NCBI GenBank assembly: GCA_023525975.1
Contig: CM042038.1
Location: forward strand, 3,535,272-3,599,271
From: Smallanthus sonchifolius
Lineage: Eukaryota; Streptophyta; Magnoliopsida; Asterales; Asteraceae
Direction of reading: 5' to 3'
Length of the DNA stretch: 64,000 bases
Position 1 is the stretch's first letter. Every line of letters begins with the position of its first letter. The translations under genes and the position numbers were made by a program. Below the pieces are notes generated by a model. It was not told the origin of the DNA, ran no database searches, and was given only the letters and a program-made list of their open reading frames with translations. Below, in pieces: positions 1-11,200 of the stretch.

Positions 1-201
1 AAATCTTTGACGAGTTCCACTTTTTGTTATTTTTTTATTTTAATCCACGCGAGATAACATGCCAAATCGACCCGTTCATAGTAGGTGTACTATGAAAGTA
101 ATGAGAGTTTTCCCATTTTTTTTATAATTGGTGTGTGTGTGGATGTGAAAGATTTTAGATATGAACAATGAACATTATACAATTATCAAACGGTATCTCA
201 C

Positions 202-3200
202 CTGTCTTGCATCTCGGCCTGCAAAATTCTCCCCAAGTTCCTGTTTTAATATCGTTAAAAACCAAGCTGTCAAACCATATTCTTATTTGTATAAAATAAC
301 CAAAAAGATTACCAGGACATACCAGGTCAAAAAACATACTGTGGACCTGTTTAAGGACTTTAAGAACAGTGGCAAGTGCACCATCAGTGTCACTTTCATC
401 ACTTCGCATTTCAGAAAGAGATTTAGATTTGTAACCAAACTGTTTACAACTTGAAGCAAAGAAATGATATCTTTCCATCGAAATCAAATTATCCTTATGC
501 TTCGTCCACACCTACAAAGAAAAGAAAGAAATTGTCACTACACAAAATCAATCATGTGACGATTTTTTTTATTTTTTTACAAGAAAAAAGAATCTTACCT
601 GTTCTGTATCATCAAGGATCAAAACAGCACTTTCTTGCCCTAATACAACATCAAGGCCTTTTTGATGTCTTTGAGTGCAATCACCTTGTGCAATGATTCT
701 AGAGTCAAAGTAAACTCTACCAGGGTCAAGTAGATTTGCCATTTCTAATGCATAAGCGCGCTCCCCCATCGTGTAAATGTACATTTCAAAAAGATTACTT
801 GCTTCTTTCAGGAATGTGTGAACAAATGGCCTCAATTTTGTCACCATGTTCATGAAGGGTAATTTAAATAGATTGCCTTTTAGCGCATCTGCCATTACAA
901 AATATGAAGTTATGCCCATGGTTATAAATTAGAATATTATTTCCCCTTTAAAATGAAAATCATGATGCACTCAAAGTTTTGAACTTTATGCATATAAAGC
1001 TAAAGAAGTATTGTTTAGAAACCATCATCTTTTTTCACTAATCCTACGGCTAGAACACACTTGAATGGTAGGCAAATAGTATAAATAGGGATGGAATGCA
1101 TCATTTACTTAATAGAAACATTTAAAAACTTAACGTTTTATAAACATACATTAATTATAATTTATATATTTAAATCAACTGATACCTTGCATAGGATCAT
1201 CCGGGTTCATTAAATATCCTTCATCTTGAGTTATATCTGACATCCTGGTTGAGTTTAGTAAGGTGTGGTCTAAATCAAGAACCAAGTAAAGCTTTTTATG
1301 ACGTAACAAATTTTTTAAATCTCTGTCACGCAGACGAGAAATTTCATCATTAGCAAGTCTTAGATCCTGCAATATTGTAAGGTTAAGTAGTTGCACAGGT
1401 TCGAGAAATGTATGTTAGAAAGTATGCATGTTTTACGAAAAACAATAACCTTGTGAATATAACCAAAGGCCACACCAGATTGGTTATCCATTTTCTCTCC
1501 ACATTTTATACACATTCCTCCTATAAAACCAGGATGTGTGCATATATCCTCCTTCACCGATGCTTCTGAACATGATTATTAACAAGGATTACAAATTAGA
1601 ACATGAAGTTCTAAGAAGATTGCCGGAATTATTTTATTTGCTTCTTAGCTTAAATCTTTTTTTCTTTCTTTTCTCTAGAAAAAACATAATCAGAACCAAT
1701 ATATGAACAATAGAATATAAACCCCACCAAAAACTTCTATTTGATCTATATGAGATGTAGAACCATTAGGTTCTTCTGTACCATCCAGTACACTGATCTT
1801 CCTTCTCTTTGTCCTGTGAAAGACCAAACCGTTTTAAACAACCAAAACAACTGAAAATCCATTATATATAACAAGTAACAACTTCTAAAATTTGAAATAT
1901 TTGTATACAAAAGTCATCAATTATATGTGAATATGTCAATCCCTCACACTGGATCCCCTCCATTCTAAGAAGTTTGCCAGAATTACTTTGCATGCATATT
2001 TTTACTAAAGTATTTGTTTTCATTATTAGAAAATGTCAGCATCATGACATAATAAGAAGAAATGTTTGAAATTAACTTTAGTTGCTAAAATCAATCCGTT
2101 AAAACAAAAATGATATCATAAAGCATGACAAGGTATTTTCAGCTCAACTTCACAGTTCACACACACGAAAAAGGTTTGCAATTAGCATGGGAGCAGAACA
2201 TCCCTATATGCAAGATTGAGTTCACATAATGCATTCGAGTACCAAAAATCAAATAAGCATATGATCAGGTTTGGAGCCTGGAGGTGCAGAAATACAGATG
2301 CTAGGACCTGATAATCTGGCATCTATGTTTTATCTCTTTTATTCTTGAATTCATATGAACAGAAATCGTCCTTTCTTTTCCAAAATCAAATATTAGTTCT
2401 CTCCAATACAACAAGAAATAAACTGAAAAATCCAAATAAAGTTAAGTTAAAAGGAAGACTCCATTACAAATTAAAAACTAGAGATTCTAATGTGTTAATA
2501 CAAAAACCCATGTAGTTAAAGATTACAAAGACATAAAGCATGACTCCGTTGTGCCTTAATACTCAATATAAACAAATCCGTTGTGCCTACGCCAAAGACG
2601 TAACAAATGCTTCACATCCATGAACATGGTAAGATTAAGCCTATTAACAGTTTACAGAAAATCATATGTGAGATCCATCTCAGTAACATGTTAATTACTA
2701 TTAATTAAGAGATACATCCACTGATGTCAATAGCGACCATAGAGGTCGCTATTGCGAATAGAGAAGCAATGCGACCTAGTGTCGCTACACCACCTGTAGC
2801 GATAAATAGCGGAAATAGCGGTACTTTTGGTTTTTTTTTTTAATTTATCTTGATAAATATAAAAGGGTTTTTTTTTGTATCCCGATTGAAAAAAGAACGA
2901 TATAATGATGATGAGCCGGAATATGATGATTTAGATGATTTGTGCTAAGTATTTTAGCTATGTTACCTTATTGCTACATAATGAAATAGCGGTCGTTATT
3001 TATCGATATTCGCTACGTAGCATATAGGTCCCTTGTCGCTATTTATCGCTATTCGCTATTAACAACTATGGATACATCTCACTGAAGACGGTAAGACACC
3101 TAATACCTTCTCTCATACAAAAAAAATAATACATTAGCTTTTCTATGTACAAAGAAGTTTGATGCAAGAAAATGTCGGTCTCTAACTCTTAATGACAATT

Positions 3201-3386
3201 AGATGAGCAAAAGAATGTTATTATGTACCTTTCAATAAGTGAACTAGTCTCATCATCATCATCAGATTCTTCTTTTTCTTCTTGTTGAGGAATAGTATCA
3301 GAGGTGGAATCCAACTCCGCATCCAGAAATGCAGCAAAATCATCACTGCTTGATGAGTTCACCGGCGATTCATCAACGAGACTCAT
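202..3386 (-). CDS. CPL4: RNA polymerase II CTD phosphatase-like 4 (partial, 3' end outside window)
   Basis: Seven exons are readable on the minus strand: 3386-3229, 1813-1728, 1565-1450, 1366-1186, 888-599, 511-323 and 240-202. All junctions are GT-AG and in phase. The start MSLVDESP is followed by an acidic Ser-rich stretch, a short Cys-containing segment (CTHPGFIGGMCIKCGEK) and an FCP1-type phosphatase domain with the catalytic DLDHTLLNST motif and a later ILDDTE. The last visible residues, ELGENFAGRDAR, resemble the linker before the BRCT domain, which would lie left of position 1. By family knowledge it dephosphorylates the Pol II C-terminal domain in the nucleus. An untranslated 5' exon probably lies near 3770-4000, upstream of a donor CTC|GTGAGT; no protein is supported there. 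The first coding intron carries a hAT remnant. Confidence 0.92.
2719..3070 (+). mobile_element. hAT transposon remnant (3' part) in CPL4 intron
   Basis: The 352 bp element is flanked by a perfect 8 bp duplication GATACATC (2711-2718 and 3071-3078). Its ends are imperfect inverted repeats of the CA...TG type sharing the core AATAGCGA, with many subterminal copies of TAGCG/CGCTA. Inside, on the plus strand up to 2947, a short reading frame ends DDEPEYDDLDDLC-stop, which resembles the acidic C-terminal tail of hAT transposases. It is therefore an internally deleted, non-autonomous hAT copy. It lies antisense to CPL4. Confidence 0.85.
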
Positions 3387-4760
3387 CTAAGATACCGCCT
3401 ATCCAACAGAGTAAAAAAACATACATCAACAACAGTCACTAGCCACAAAGACAAACAAAAATGGCTCTAAATTGTTCTAACCATTCTGTTTAACACTATT
3501 AATTTCCTTATAAATAACTAACATGGTTTCAGAGCAGAGTTTAAACAAGATGCATTCTTTTAGGGTTAGGGTTTTATATCGAGCACCTCAAGCCAACACT
3601 TACAGGCACCTTAATACATACTTTAACGAATCGTATAGAACAATTTCGAATTGATGATAAGGTTCGTAACTAACTAGGATTTTTGGCACCGCATTTAACA
3701 AAATCAACAAAAGCTATGATCCTCAAGTGAAAGTAAATTACTAAAAAACTTGAAACTCACGAGAGAATGATGTAGCTCCCTCTGGAAGAATGATATTCAC
3801 CGAAGACTCCCCGACGCCACCGAATGTTGACGTTCGCCGGAGCAAAATGACGATGGTACACGGCGGTGTGGTAGCTACGATCCGAGATAGAGCGAAGGGA
3901 GTTTCTTTTTCTTTTTCCTTTTTTTTTGGAATCGCTAAAAATAAATCAAATGATGGGTTTAAAAGCTCGTATGGATCTAATTCTAGACATGCTTTTGACG
4001 GGCCCATAATACTGAAAAACCGTTCGGGCTGGCCCAAATTCCCGTGCCTATTCGGCTATTTAGAAATGGATCTATTAACTTTTTTTTTAAACAGCTCGCA
4101 CACCTTTTAGGTTTTTAATGATACTCTTAAATTTATCTTTTTTTTTTTAATTTTTTTTATTTTAAACCTTCAATCATTTAGAAAGTCATACTTTTTAAAC
4201 ACATCTTGTTATTACTAGGCCACAGTTCCTTTGATTAGATATGAACAACACTTAATGACAAGTCATATTATATGAAAAAGGCTCAAATAATCTGTGTTAT
4301 CTTTTCTTTAAAAAAAACAATCACGACAAATCTATCTTTAGTTTATATTATACATAGAGAAAATAACGAAAGTAGATATTATCTTATGTATATTATATTT
4401 TTAGAGTTACATCTAAGAAAATCACTTTGATACATTGTTTGGAGGGAAAATAATTAAAGATTTCTAAGCAGATCTATACATGTATAAATAAGTAACTGGT
4501 TGCATCACATGTTACAATTCTGTGAGTCCAAGAGTGTTTTCCCGCTTATTTTTTATATCATTACTAACTATTTAATATTTCAAAACTAACTATTTAATAT
4601 TTCATTCATTAATTCTTAAATCTTCATTACTATTTAATTATTATTTTTATAATTTCTAAGTCTTCATTACTAACTATTTAATCTAATTTTTTTTTATATT
4701 TTTAATCTAAAAATAAGAGTTTCTATAACTACACAGTCATTTTTCTTTCAATTATTCTAA
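3387..4760. other. CPL4 5' region and AT-rich intergenic DNA
   Basis: Positions 3387-4050 hold the 5' leader of CPL4, with an untranslated exon, an intron and likely promoter. Positions 4050-4760 are AT-rich with long T runs. No gene or clear element was seen there. Confidence 0.4.
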
Positions 4761-4762
4761 AA

Positions 4763-5724
4763 CTAGGTTATATACCCACGTATTACATGTGGTTGTTTAA
4801 TAGAAAAATGAAAGTACAATAATTATTTCTAAGGAAATTAATAAGTGTTAAACATAATGGTTAGAACTAAAACAATAAATACACGTATCAATTGTTTAAA
4901 TCCATCTCTACCTTTTAATATATATATACACACACGTATATGTATGTATATAAAACTAAAACAATAAATAAAATTCTTTGTTTCCTTAATTAAGTAATAA
5001 TACAATTTAAATTTTATATTATTTTTTCAAAAAAAAAACATTAACATAAAAAAATTTCTAAATTCAAACTTACTTAAAATAGGAAAAATTAGATAATTTT
5101 GGTGAGAAAAAACATGGTAATGACATATGGCATTATATGGAAGGGGTGTCAATTTCTGATAAGAAACAAAACCCGACACAAACCCAACATGAAAAAAAAC
5201 GGGTTTTGGGTTGGATGATACAACCTGTTTTTTAACGGGTCGTGTTCAGGTTGACCCATTTAGAAAACAGGTCGGGTTAGGGTTGACCTGTTTAAAAAAC
5301 GGGGTTGACCCGCTAATCTGTTTAGGTTTCAAAATTATTTTTTTTAGTTTCACTTTTTAGAAACGATTGTTTAATTATTTTTAAATTTAGTGTTTACGTT
5401 TACCATAAAGTAATTAATTTATACCAAAACTTTTCTTTTTTTGCTTTGTAAATATGACTATTCAATTATTTTTCGATTTACCTTAAATGAATTAGATTTT
5501 GGATTTAGTAGTTTATGATTTTGATTTTGATAAATGGGTTAAACGGGTCAGGTTCGGGTTGACCCGACTTTAAGTGTATCCAGGTTAGAGTTGTACTTTT
5601 TGACACGAATAAGAATATGGGTTAGATTTGGGTTGCATAATTCAACCTGCCAACCCGTCAACCCGTAACCCACTAACCCTACACGATTGACACCCCTATA
5701 TGAAATCATTTATTAGAATAAGGA
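4763..5724 (-). mobile_element. Non-autonomous Helitron, interrupted by a nested MITE
   Basis: Read on the minus strand it starts TCCTTATTCTAAT at 5724 and ends with a hairpin (arms around ACATG and CGTGT near 4776-4792) followed by CTAG at 4763-4766, then T. It thus has 5' TC, a 3' hairpin, CTAG and insertion between A and T with no target duplication, as expected for a Helitron. A second copy at 53658-53901 has the same ends and shared interior words such as TTACTTAAAATAGGAAAAAT. This copy is longer because a MITE lies inside it at 5142-5696. Confidence 0.75.
5142..5696. mobile_element. hAT-type MITE (GGGGTGTCAAT ends) nested in a Helitron
   Basis: The ends are inverted repeats, AGGGGTGTCAAT and ATTGACACCCC(T). 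They are flanked by a near-perfect 8 bp duplication, TATATGGA (5134-5141) and TATATGAA (5697-5704). The interior is full of short GGGTTGACCCG-like words and has no coding capacity. It splits a Helitron whose other copy lacks it, so it inserted later. Confidence 0.75.
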
Positions 5725-6167
5725 TATTTTCAAGTTTACCTATTTAATCACCCATCAAAAATTATTCCAAGATTACTCGTAGACCGCATATACCGAATAT
5801 GTTTTGTTATTTCTATCCATCAAAAATACTTCAAATATTTAATTATTAATTAAATATATAACTTAGCAATAACCAGTCGTGCCACTACTCTCACCACAAG
5901 TGTCTTGGTCGTGGCCAAGACTTGTAGACTTGTTATTTGGTTGAACCAACTTTATTTTTATTGACTTGTTTAAGCAAATAGATTTACTCGTCAATGAATT
6001 TGGCTCCAATCGGAAACTTAACCCACCCACCACCCGTTGACCATCCAAATCAAGTGTTCACATTCATTTTAAGTATATATACTCCCTACCTTATTAACCA
6101 TCTACACAACACATAACCACCTTGAAACATATCGATATCTCATTCTCTTAGCTTCTGTTACACAAAA
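5725..6167 (+). promoter_or_regulatory. Promoter and 5' leader of the small gene at 6168
   Basis: A TATA-like stretch TATATATA lies at 6074-6081, about 90 bases before the ATG at 6168. The sequence between reads like a short leader. No intron was seen. Confidence 0.5.
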
Positions 6168-6566
6168 ATGGATTCACGCCGGGATTCTTCAAATCCGGTT
6201 GATGTGGATGACACCGCATTTTACCAAGAACTCACTCGACAAATATTGATGCTTACGGATGAAGACGATGATGACAAGGGTGTGTGTTCGAACGGTGTGG
6301 CACCGGTGGTTTGTAGTGGTGTTGGGTTGAGACCGGTGGCTAGGAACTACTATAGTTGGTCGGAGACCGAGAGGGGTACCGTCCCTAGTTGGATGGAGAG
6401 GTTGTGGGCTACCGGTGGTGGAGGGACCGGGGTTTTCATACCTAGTGGTGCCGCCACCGGCCGCCATGGCAAGAAGTCCGGTAGGAGAAGGTATAGTAAT
6501 AATAAGGCAACAAAGAATAATGATAGAGGAAGAGTGTACTCAAGTGGAAGAAAGATGCATGGTTGA
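6168..6566 (+). CDS. Small plant-specific protein of unknown function (YYSW / VPSWMERLW motif)
   Basis: This is a single-exon frame of 132 residues with a good TATA box at 6074. The first 40 residues are acidic and helical (DDTAFYQELTRQILMLTDED). The middle has NYYSWSETE and VPSWMERLW followed by GTGVFIPSG. The C-terminal 45 residues are basic (KKSGRRR), suggesting a nuclear signal. I recall this layout in short uncharacterised angiosperm proteins, but I cannot name a function. No signal peptide or membrane segment is visible. The GC-richer coding body contrasts with its AT-rich flanks, which supports a real gene. A Helitron is inserted 47 bases after the stop. Confidence 0.8.
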   Translation: MDSRRDSSNPVDVDDTAFYQELTRQILMLTDEDDDDKGVCSNGVAPVVCSGVGLRPVARNYYSWSETERGTVPSWMERLWATGGGGTGVFIPSGAATGRHGKKSGRRRYSNNKATKNNDRGRVYSSGRKMHG

Positions 6567-6613
6567 TTATAGTATTAGCATGTGTTTGACTAGAAAAGTA
6601 AAACATACATCTA

Positions 6614-7038
6614 TCTATACTATATAATAAATAAAGGTTTTAATGTCATATGTCATCTCCATATTCATTCTTATCATTTTTTTCCCGTCTCTCTCTTATT
6701 TAATGCACTTCTTTTAACAATAATATATATTTAAGGAAAACACTAATTATACTAATAAAACACATTTATTTTAAATTATCTGTTATTATAAGAATTTTTA
6801 AATTTTAATTATGTAACTTTTATTTCAATCAAATAATCAATAAAAGTCAAATTACATTAAATAGTAATTAACGTATTCTCGAAACGCAATTATATATTAA
6901 TTTTTACATATTTTGAGTTTGTTTATATCCTTGGTATATGTAATATATTTTTACACCTGTAAAATATATACATAAAGATTTAAAATTTTTATATATTGAT
7001 ATTTTTCAACCCGTGTGTAAACACGGGATCTAAACTAG
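6614..7038 (+). mobile_element. Non-autonomous Helitron (TCTATACTATATAATAAAT family)
   Basis: The 425 bp element starts TCTATACTATATAATAAAT and ends with hairpin CCCGTGT-GTAA-ACACGGG (7010-7027) and CTAG at 7035-7038. It lies between A6613 and T7039 with no target duplication. Related copies are at 37941, 55914, 58741, 59089 and 59211. It has no coding capacity. Confidence 0.88.
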
Positions 7039-8289
7039 TAGATTAATAAATATGTTTTATATTTTTCCAGATGGGATATATAATATGAATACATTCTACC
7101 CATTCTCTTTTATTATGTCTTAATTTATTAACTCCTTTATTGTTTTTACATATTTCCGAGCAAGCAATGGTTTGTACATTGTTTTTGCAAGGTAGTATTT
7201 TTGTTAGAATAAATAAAAAATGAATTACGTGAAGTTTACTTGATACTTTCAAACTAAAAATCTGTTGGGTAATAATATTAATACATCACTCAAACTTGTA
7301 TAAAGTAGTATTTCATTGGAATATAACAAAAAAAAATGATGTGAAGTTTACTTGAAACTTGCAAACAAGAAACTTTATGTAATAGATTGATGCTACACTT
7401 AAACTATAAATAGTTTTGGTCTGACTTTTATCCAAACTAAAGACTTTTAATTCTTAAAAAAATTTAAGCCGTCAAGAAGGAGACATAGTCATGCCGGGTT
7501 GATTTGTCGGGTTGATGAGTTGACATATTGAATTGTAACACGAATAATACGTGTATATTTATCTGTGTCAAAAACATAACCATACCTTAGAGATACTCAA
7601 AAATCATGTAATCTACACATGACCAGCTTAACTCATTAATCTAAAATTCTAAACTTGTCAAACGGTTAACATGTAGACTCAACTAGTCAACCTTAACACG
7701 ACCTATCTATTTAAATACTTATTTCTCTTAAATTACATTATTATCTAAAGTTCATTCTTATAACTTTTAAATGTAAACTTTTTAGCCTAAAAAGATCTAA
7801 TGTATGAATATAATAGTAGGATGGAATGGGAATGAGACTGGGTATGAATATTTTAAAAATAATGTTTAGTCTGTAAGTTAGACTTTAGGTAGAAAAAGGA
7901 AGGAGAAAAGGTTATACAAAAAGATGAACCAGAGAGATCTGCCAGAAGACCATTTCATGTCTATGGGTATCACTTCTAGTTTTCTGTATTCTAATTCCAA
8001 ACATATCAACCAAACAACCACAATGGGTATCATTCACATTCCTTGAAGCCTAAACCCATCAACCAAACACACCCCTAAGATCCATCATATACAAGTCATG
8101 TCACACTTTTCACACAGATTCAATATCTGCCAGAAGACCATAAACAACAATATTGTCAGGCTAAAGTGTCAAATATAGAAGGGATATGGTGGCCAATTTT
8201 TGACATTACAACATTGAAGTGGCAAAATTAAATAAAGACAATAATACTAGAACCACAAACAGAAAGATGCAATGCACCTATTAAACTGT
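7039..8289. other. Intergenic DNA between the small gene and PP2AA
   Basis: This stretch is AT-rich with repeat fragments containing GGGTTGA-type words around 7490-7690. Positions near 8100-8289 are probably the PP2AA 3' untranslated region and downstream flank. No gene was found. Confidence 0.4.
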
Positions 8290-11200
8290 TTAGCTAGACA
8301 TCATGACTTGATCGATCGATTGAAGGGCTTGGTTGGCGAAAAAACGGACATCGACATCTGGGTCCTCTGCCAGCTCTACCAGGCATGGCTTAATGCTTTT
8401 CTCTACCACCTGAATCATATGTTAACCTTTCATTTATAGGGTGGCCATATGGGTCGGTTTGGGTTTAAACATCTAAAATTGTACTACATGTCGAATCGGG
8501 TTGACATGCAAACACTTGTAGTTGCAAGTCATTTTCAAAACTTATTTTTTTAGACAAGTTACAGTTATAACCCTCCAACTTTCTTAAAATAACACAAACA
8601 CCCCCTTCTTTACACTTTACTGCAGCAATCTTTGGCTGATGTTGCTGCACTCATGACTCAACATCTTTCCACTATAACGGGTTAATTGGGTAACATAGTA
8701 TTTGCTTTTCTAAAAAAGGTACAAACTTTCAAAATATTTCTATTTTGGCTAGCTAATAAACACGACACACTTGAATAATAAACTACACATAATATAAGAA
8801 TAAAAAGTTCGGCACCAAAAATGGAAAAAAATTAAAATTCCCTACCTTATATAATTTTTTAGTGAAAGTTTGTACCTTTATAAGAGGGAGAAAAATACTA
8901 TATTACCCAGAATATAGGTTTGACCAAAGTTGATGATTACTTTTTAATGCAATTAGCATATTAAGTAAAATAATAATTAGATCTATGAATAAAACAATTT
9001 AGCCGATTTTATACTTGCATGTATTAAATAAAAACAAACCTCACTGTGTATAGCTAGTTCCTCTTTTAGTTAAACTTCTTGATTTGACACGTTTGAGATA
9101 AAAACACGACCCAAATCCGACCCATTTAAATATAAACAAACCTCATTGTGTATAACCAGTTCCTCTTTTAGTTAAACTTCTTGATTTGACACGTTTGAGA
9201 TAAAAACACGACCCAAATCCGCCCCATTTATAAGTAAACGGGTCAAAGATTCCATCTCATGTGACATTACGACATCTACATAACAAGGGAAAACCAAAAG
9301 ATGATAAAAGATAATAGTACTTACCGAATGGTCAACTATAGGAACTAGTGACTGCAAGACCTTTGCGACATTGAACTTGATATTCGGCACCCTGAAGAAG
9401 AAATACCTTATTTATAAGAAACAAAAAAGGGCAGATAAAAAAAACATTAAACAAATGCAATCACCTGTCCTTTGATGCAGTAACAACTACAGGAAGCAGT
9501 TTAGAACAAGTGATTTCTGAGCCCATAACAGGGGCAAGTAAAGAAATAGCACGGAGAACTGTCATGCGGTACAAGTAATGTGGGTTTTTAATCATATCCA
9601 AGACCTGCCAAGAAAACAATAACATAAATTACAAAATGAATGGACTAATTCATGTAAAAAAAGAACTGAATGTCAACCATGAGTCAAACCTGTGGGACTA
9701 TGTGCTGCATTGCCCAATCTGGACCGAATTCCTCTGCAAGGCGTTTTAAGTTATTCGCAGCAGCATCTCTGATGGAGTAAACCTGTAAAATATGCCACTG
9801 TCTGTAAGCCCCAAGAGAAATAATAATTATAATAACTTAACATAACACAAAAATTATATTAAAGCTAATAACCTTGTCTTGTAACCATTGCATGCAGAGA
9901 GCACCAAGTTTATCATCAAAAAATCCTACGCCTAATTGACTAGCCAATAGAGGTATGTACTCTATGATTGCCAAACGAACCCTCCAATGTCTATCCTCTG
10001 CAAGTTCAACTATTGCTGGAAGTAAAGATTGAGACAACAGATCGATTCCAATAACCTGAAAAAATGCCAAACAAAATGAACCAATTGATGAAAACCAAGT
10101 CCATATATAAAAAAAATGAAAAAATACATCAGTTGGAAGATTTATTTCAATACCTGATTCACTTGATCTAGCTTACTAATAATATTGAGGCGTACATCTG
10201 GAAACTCGTCTTTTAAAAGTGAAAGAAATATAGGAAGAAGTTGTTCAATTGTTGCCTCCTGCAATTTACCAACAGAAACTATCAAAACTTGCAATTGCTA
10301 TAGACAAAACATCAAATAATTTTAATTATACAGATCATTAGAATGTGATAACAAAAAGCTCACCCTTTATCTTCTTTTTAAAAATGTGAGTGTATTGATT
10401 TTGGCCAAGTGAGGTATCAAAATTGAAAAGATTAACACATAAAATGTACGGCCGGCAATGGGATGGATCTGGGACGGGTTTTGGAAATTCTAGTCTCATA
10501 CCAAATTGTAAAATTGTATCTCATCGGATACACGATTATTCATAACCCGTTAGGTATGCGGGTTTCCCCGTGGGTATCAAGGATTCCCATTTATGAACTT
10601 ATGCTGTTAAAAATTATATGTTGGATTTGCATTACCAGAAATCCGATCTAAAACTCACCCCAAAAACCTACTGAAATATCAAATACGCGAGTAGAATTCT
10701 AACAACTTCATAGTTTTTATAATTTCAAGTTTCTAACAACTAGATTTATTATGTTTGAAGACTATACAGTGTATTAGTATATTTGGTTTCGATGTGGGTA
10801 AACAGGCATAGATGGTTTCGCGTAATCAGGTGATTATCACCCAACACCATACCCTTCCCAAACCAACGAAAAATTTTATAATTAATCACATACAGAGTCC
10901 CGTACCCAAATACTAGTCCCGTTAGCCGGCTCGAATGTTTTGGGTTTCGGTTTTTCCCATCAAGTTTGGGTTTTCTGCCATCCCATTAAATTGGGAGTGG
11001 CAAAAATAATTACCTTTCCTAGAACAGGAGCCATGCCCATTATAACAGATGCCAGAGCGGACCTAACATGCTGAGAAGAATCTGATGACAACTCCTACAC
11101 AAGTATCTCACAACAAGAATTAAGATAGCCAAATCCAAGGACATAACATAGTAAGAGGTGGCAATTTTGACCCATTTACTTACACATGGGTAGGATTCAG

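Noticed and set aside
3790..4110. Plus-strand 106-residue frame and minus-strand 98-residue frame
   Set aside because: They overlap the CPL4 5' leader, show no recognisable domain and run into low-complexity T tracts.
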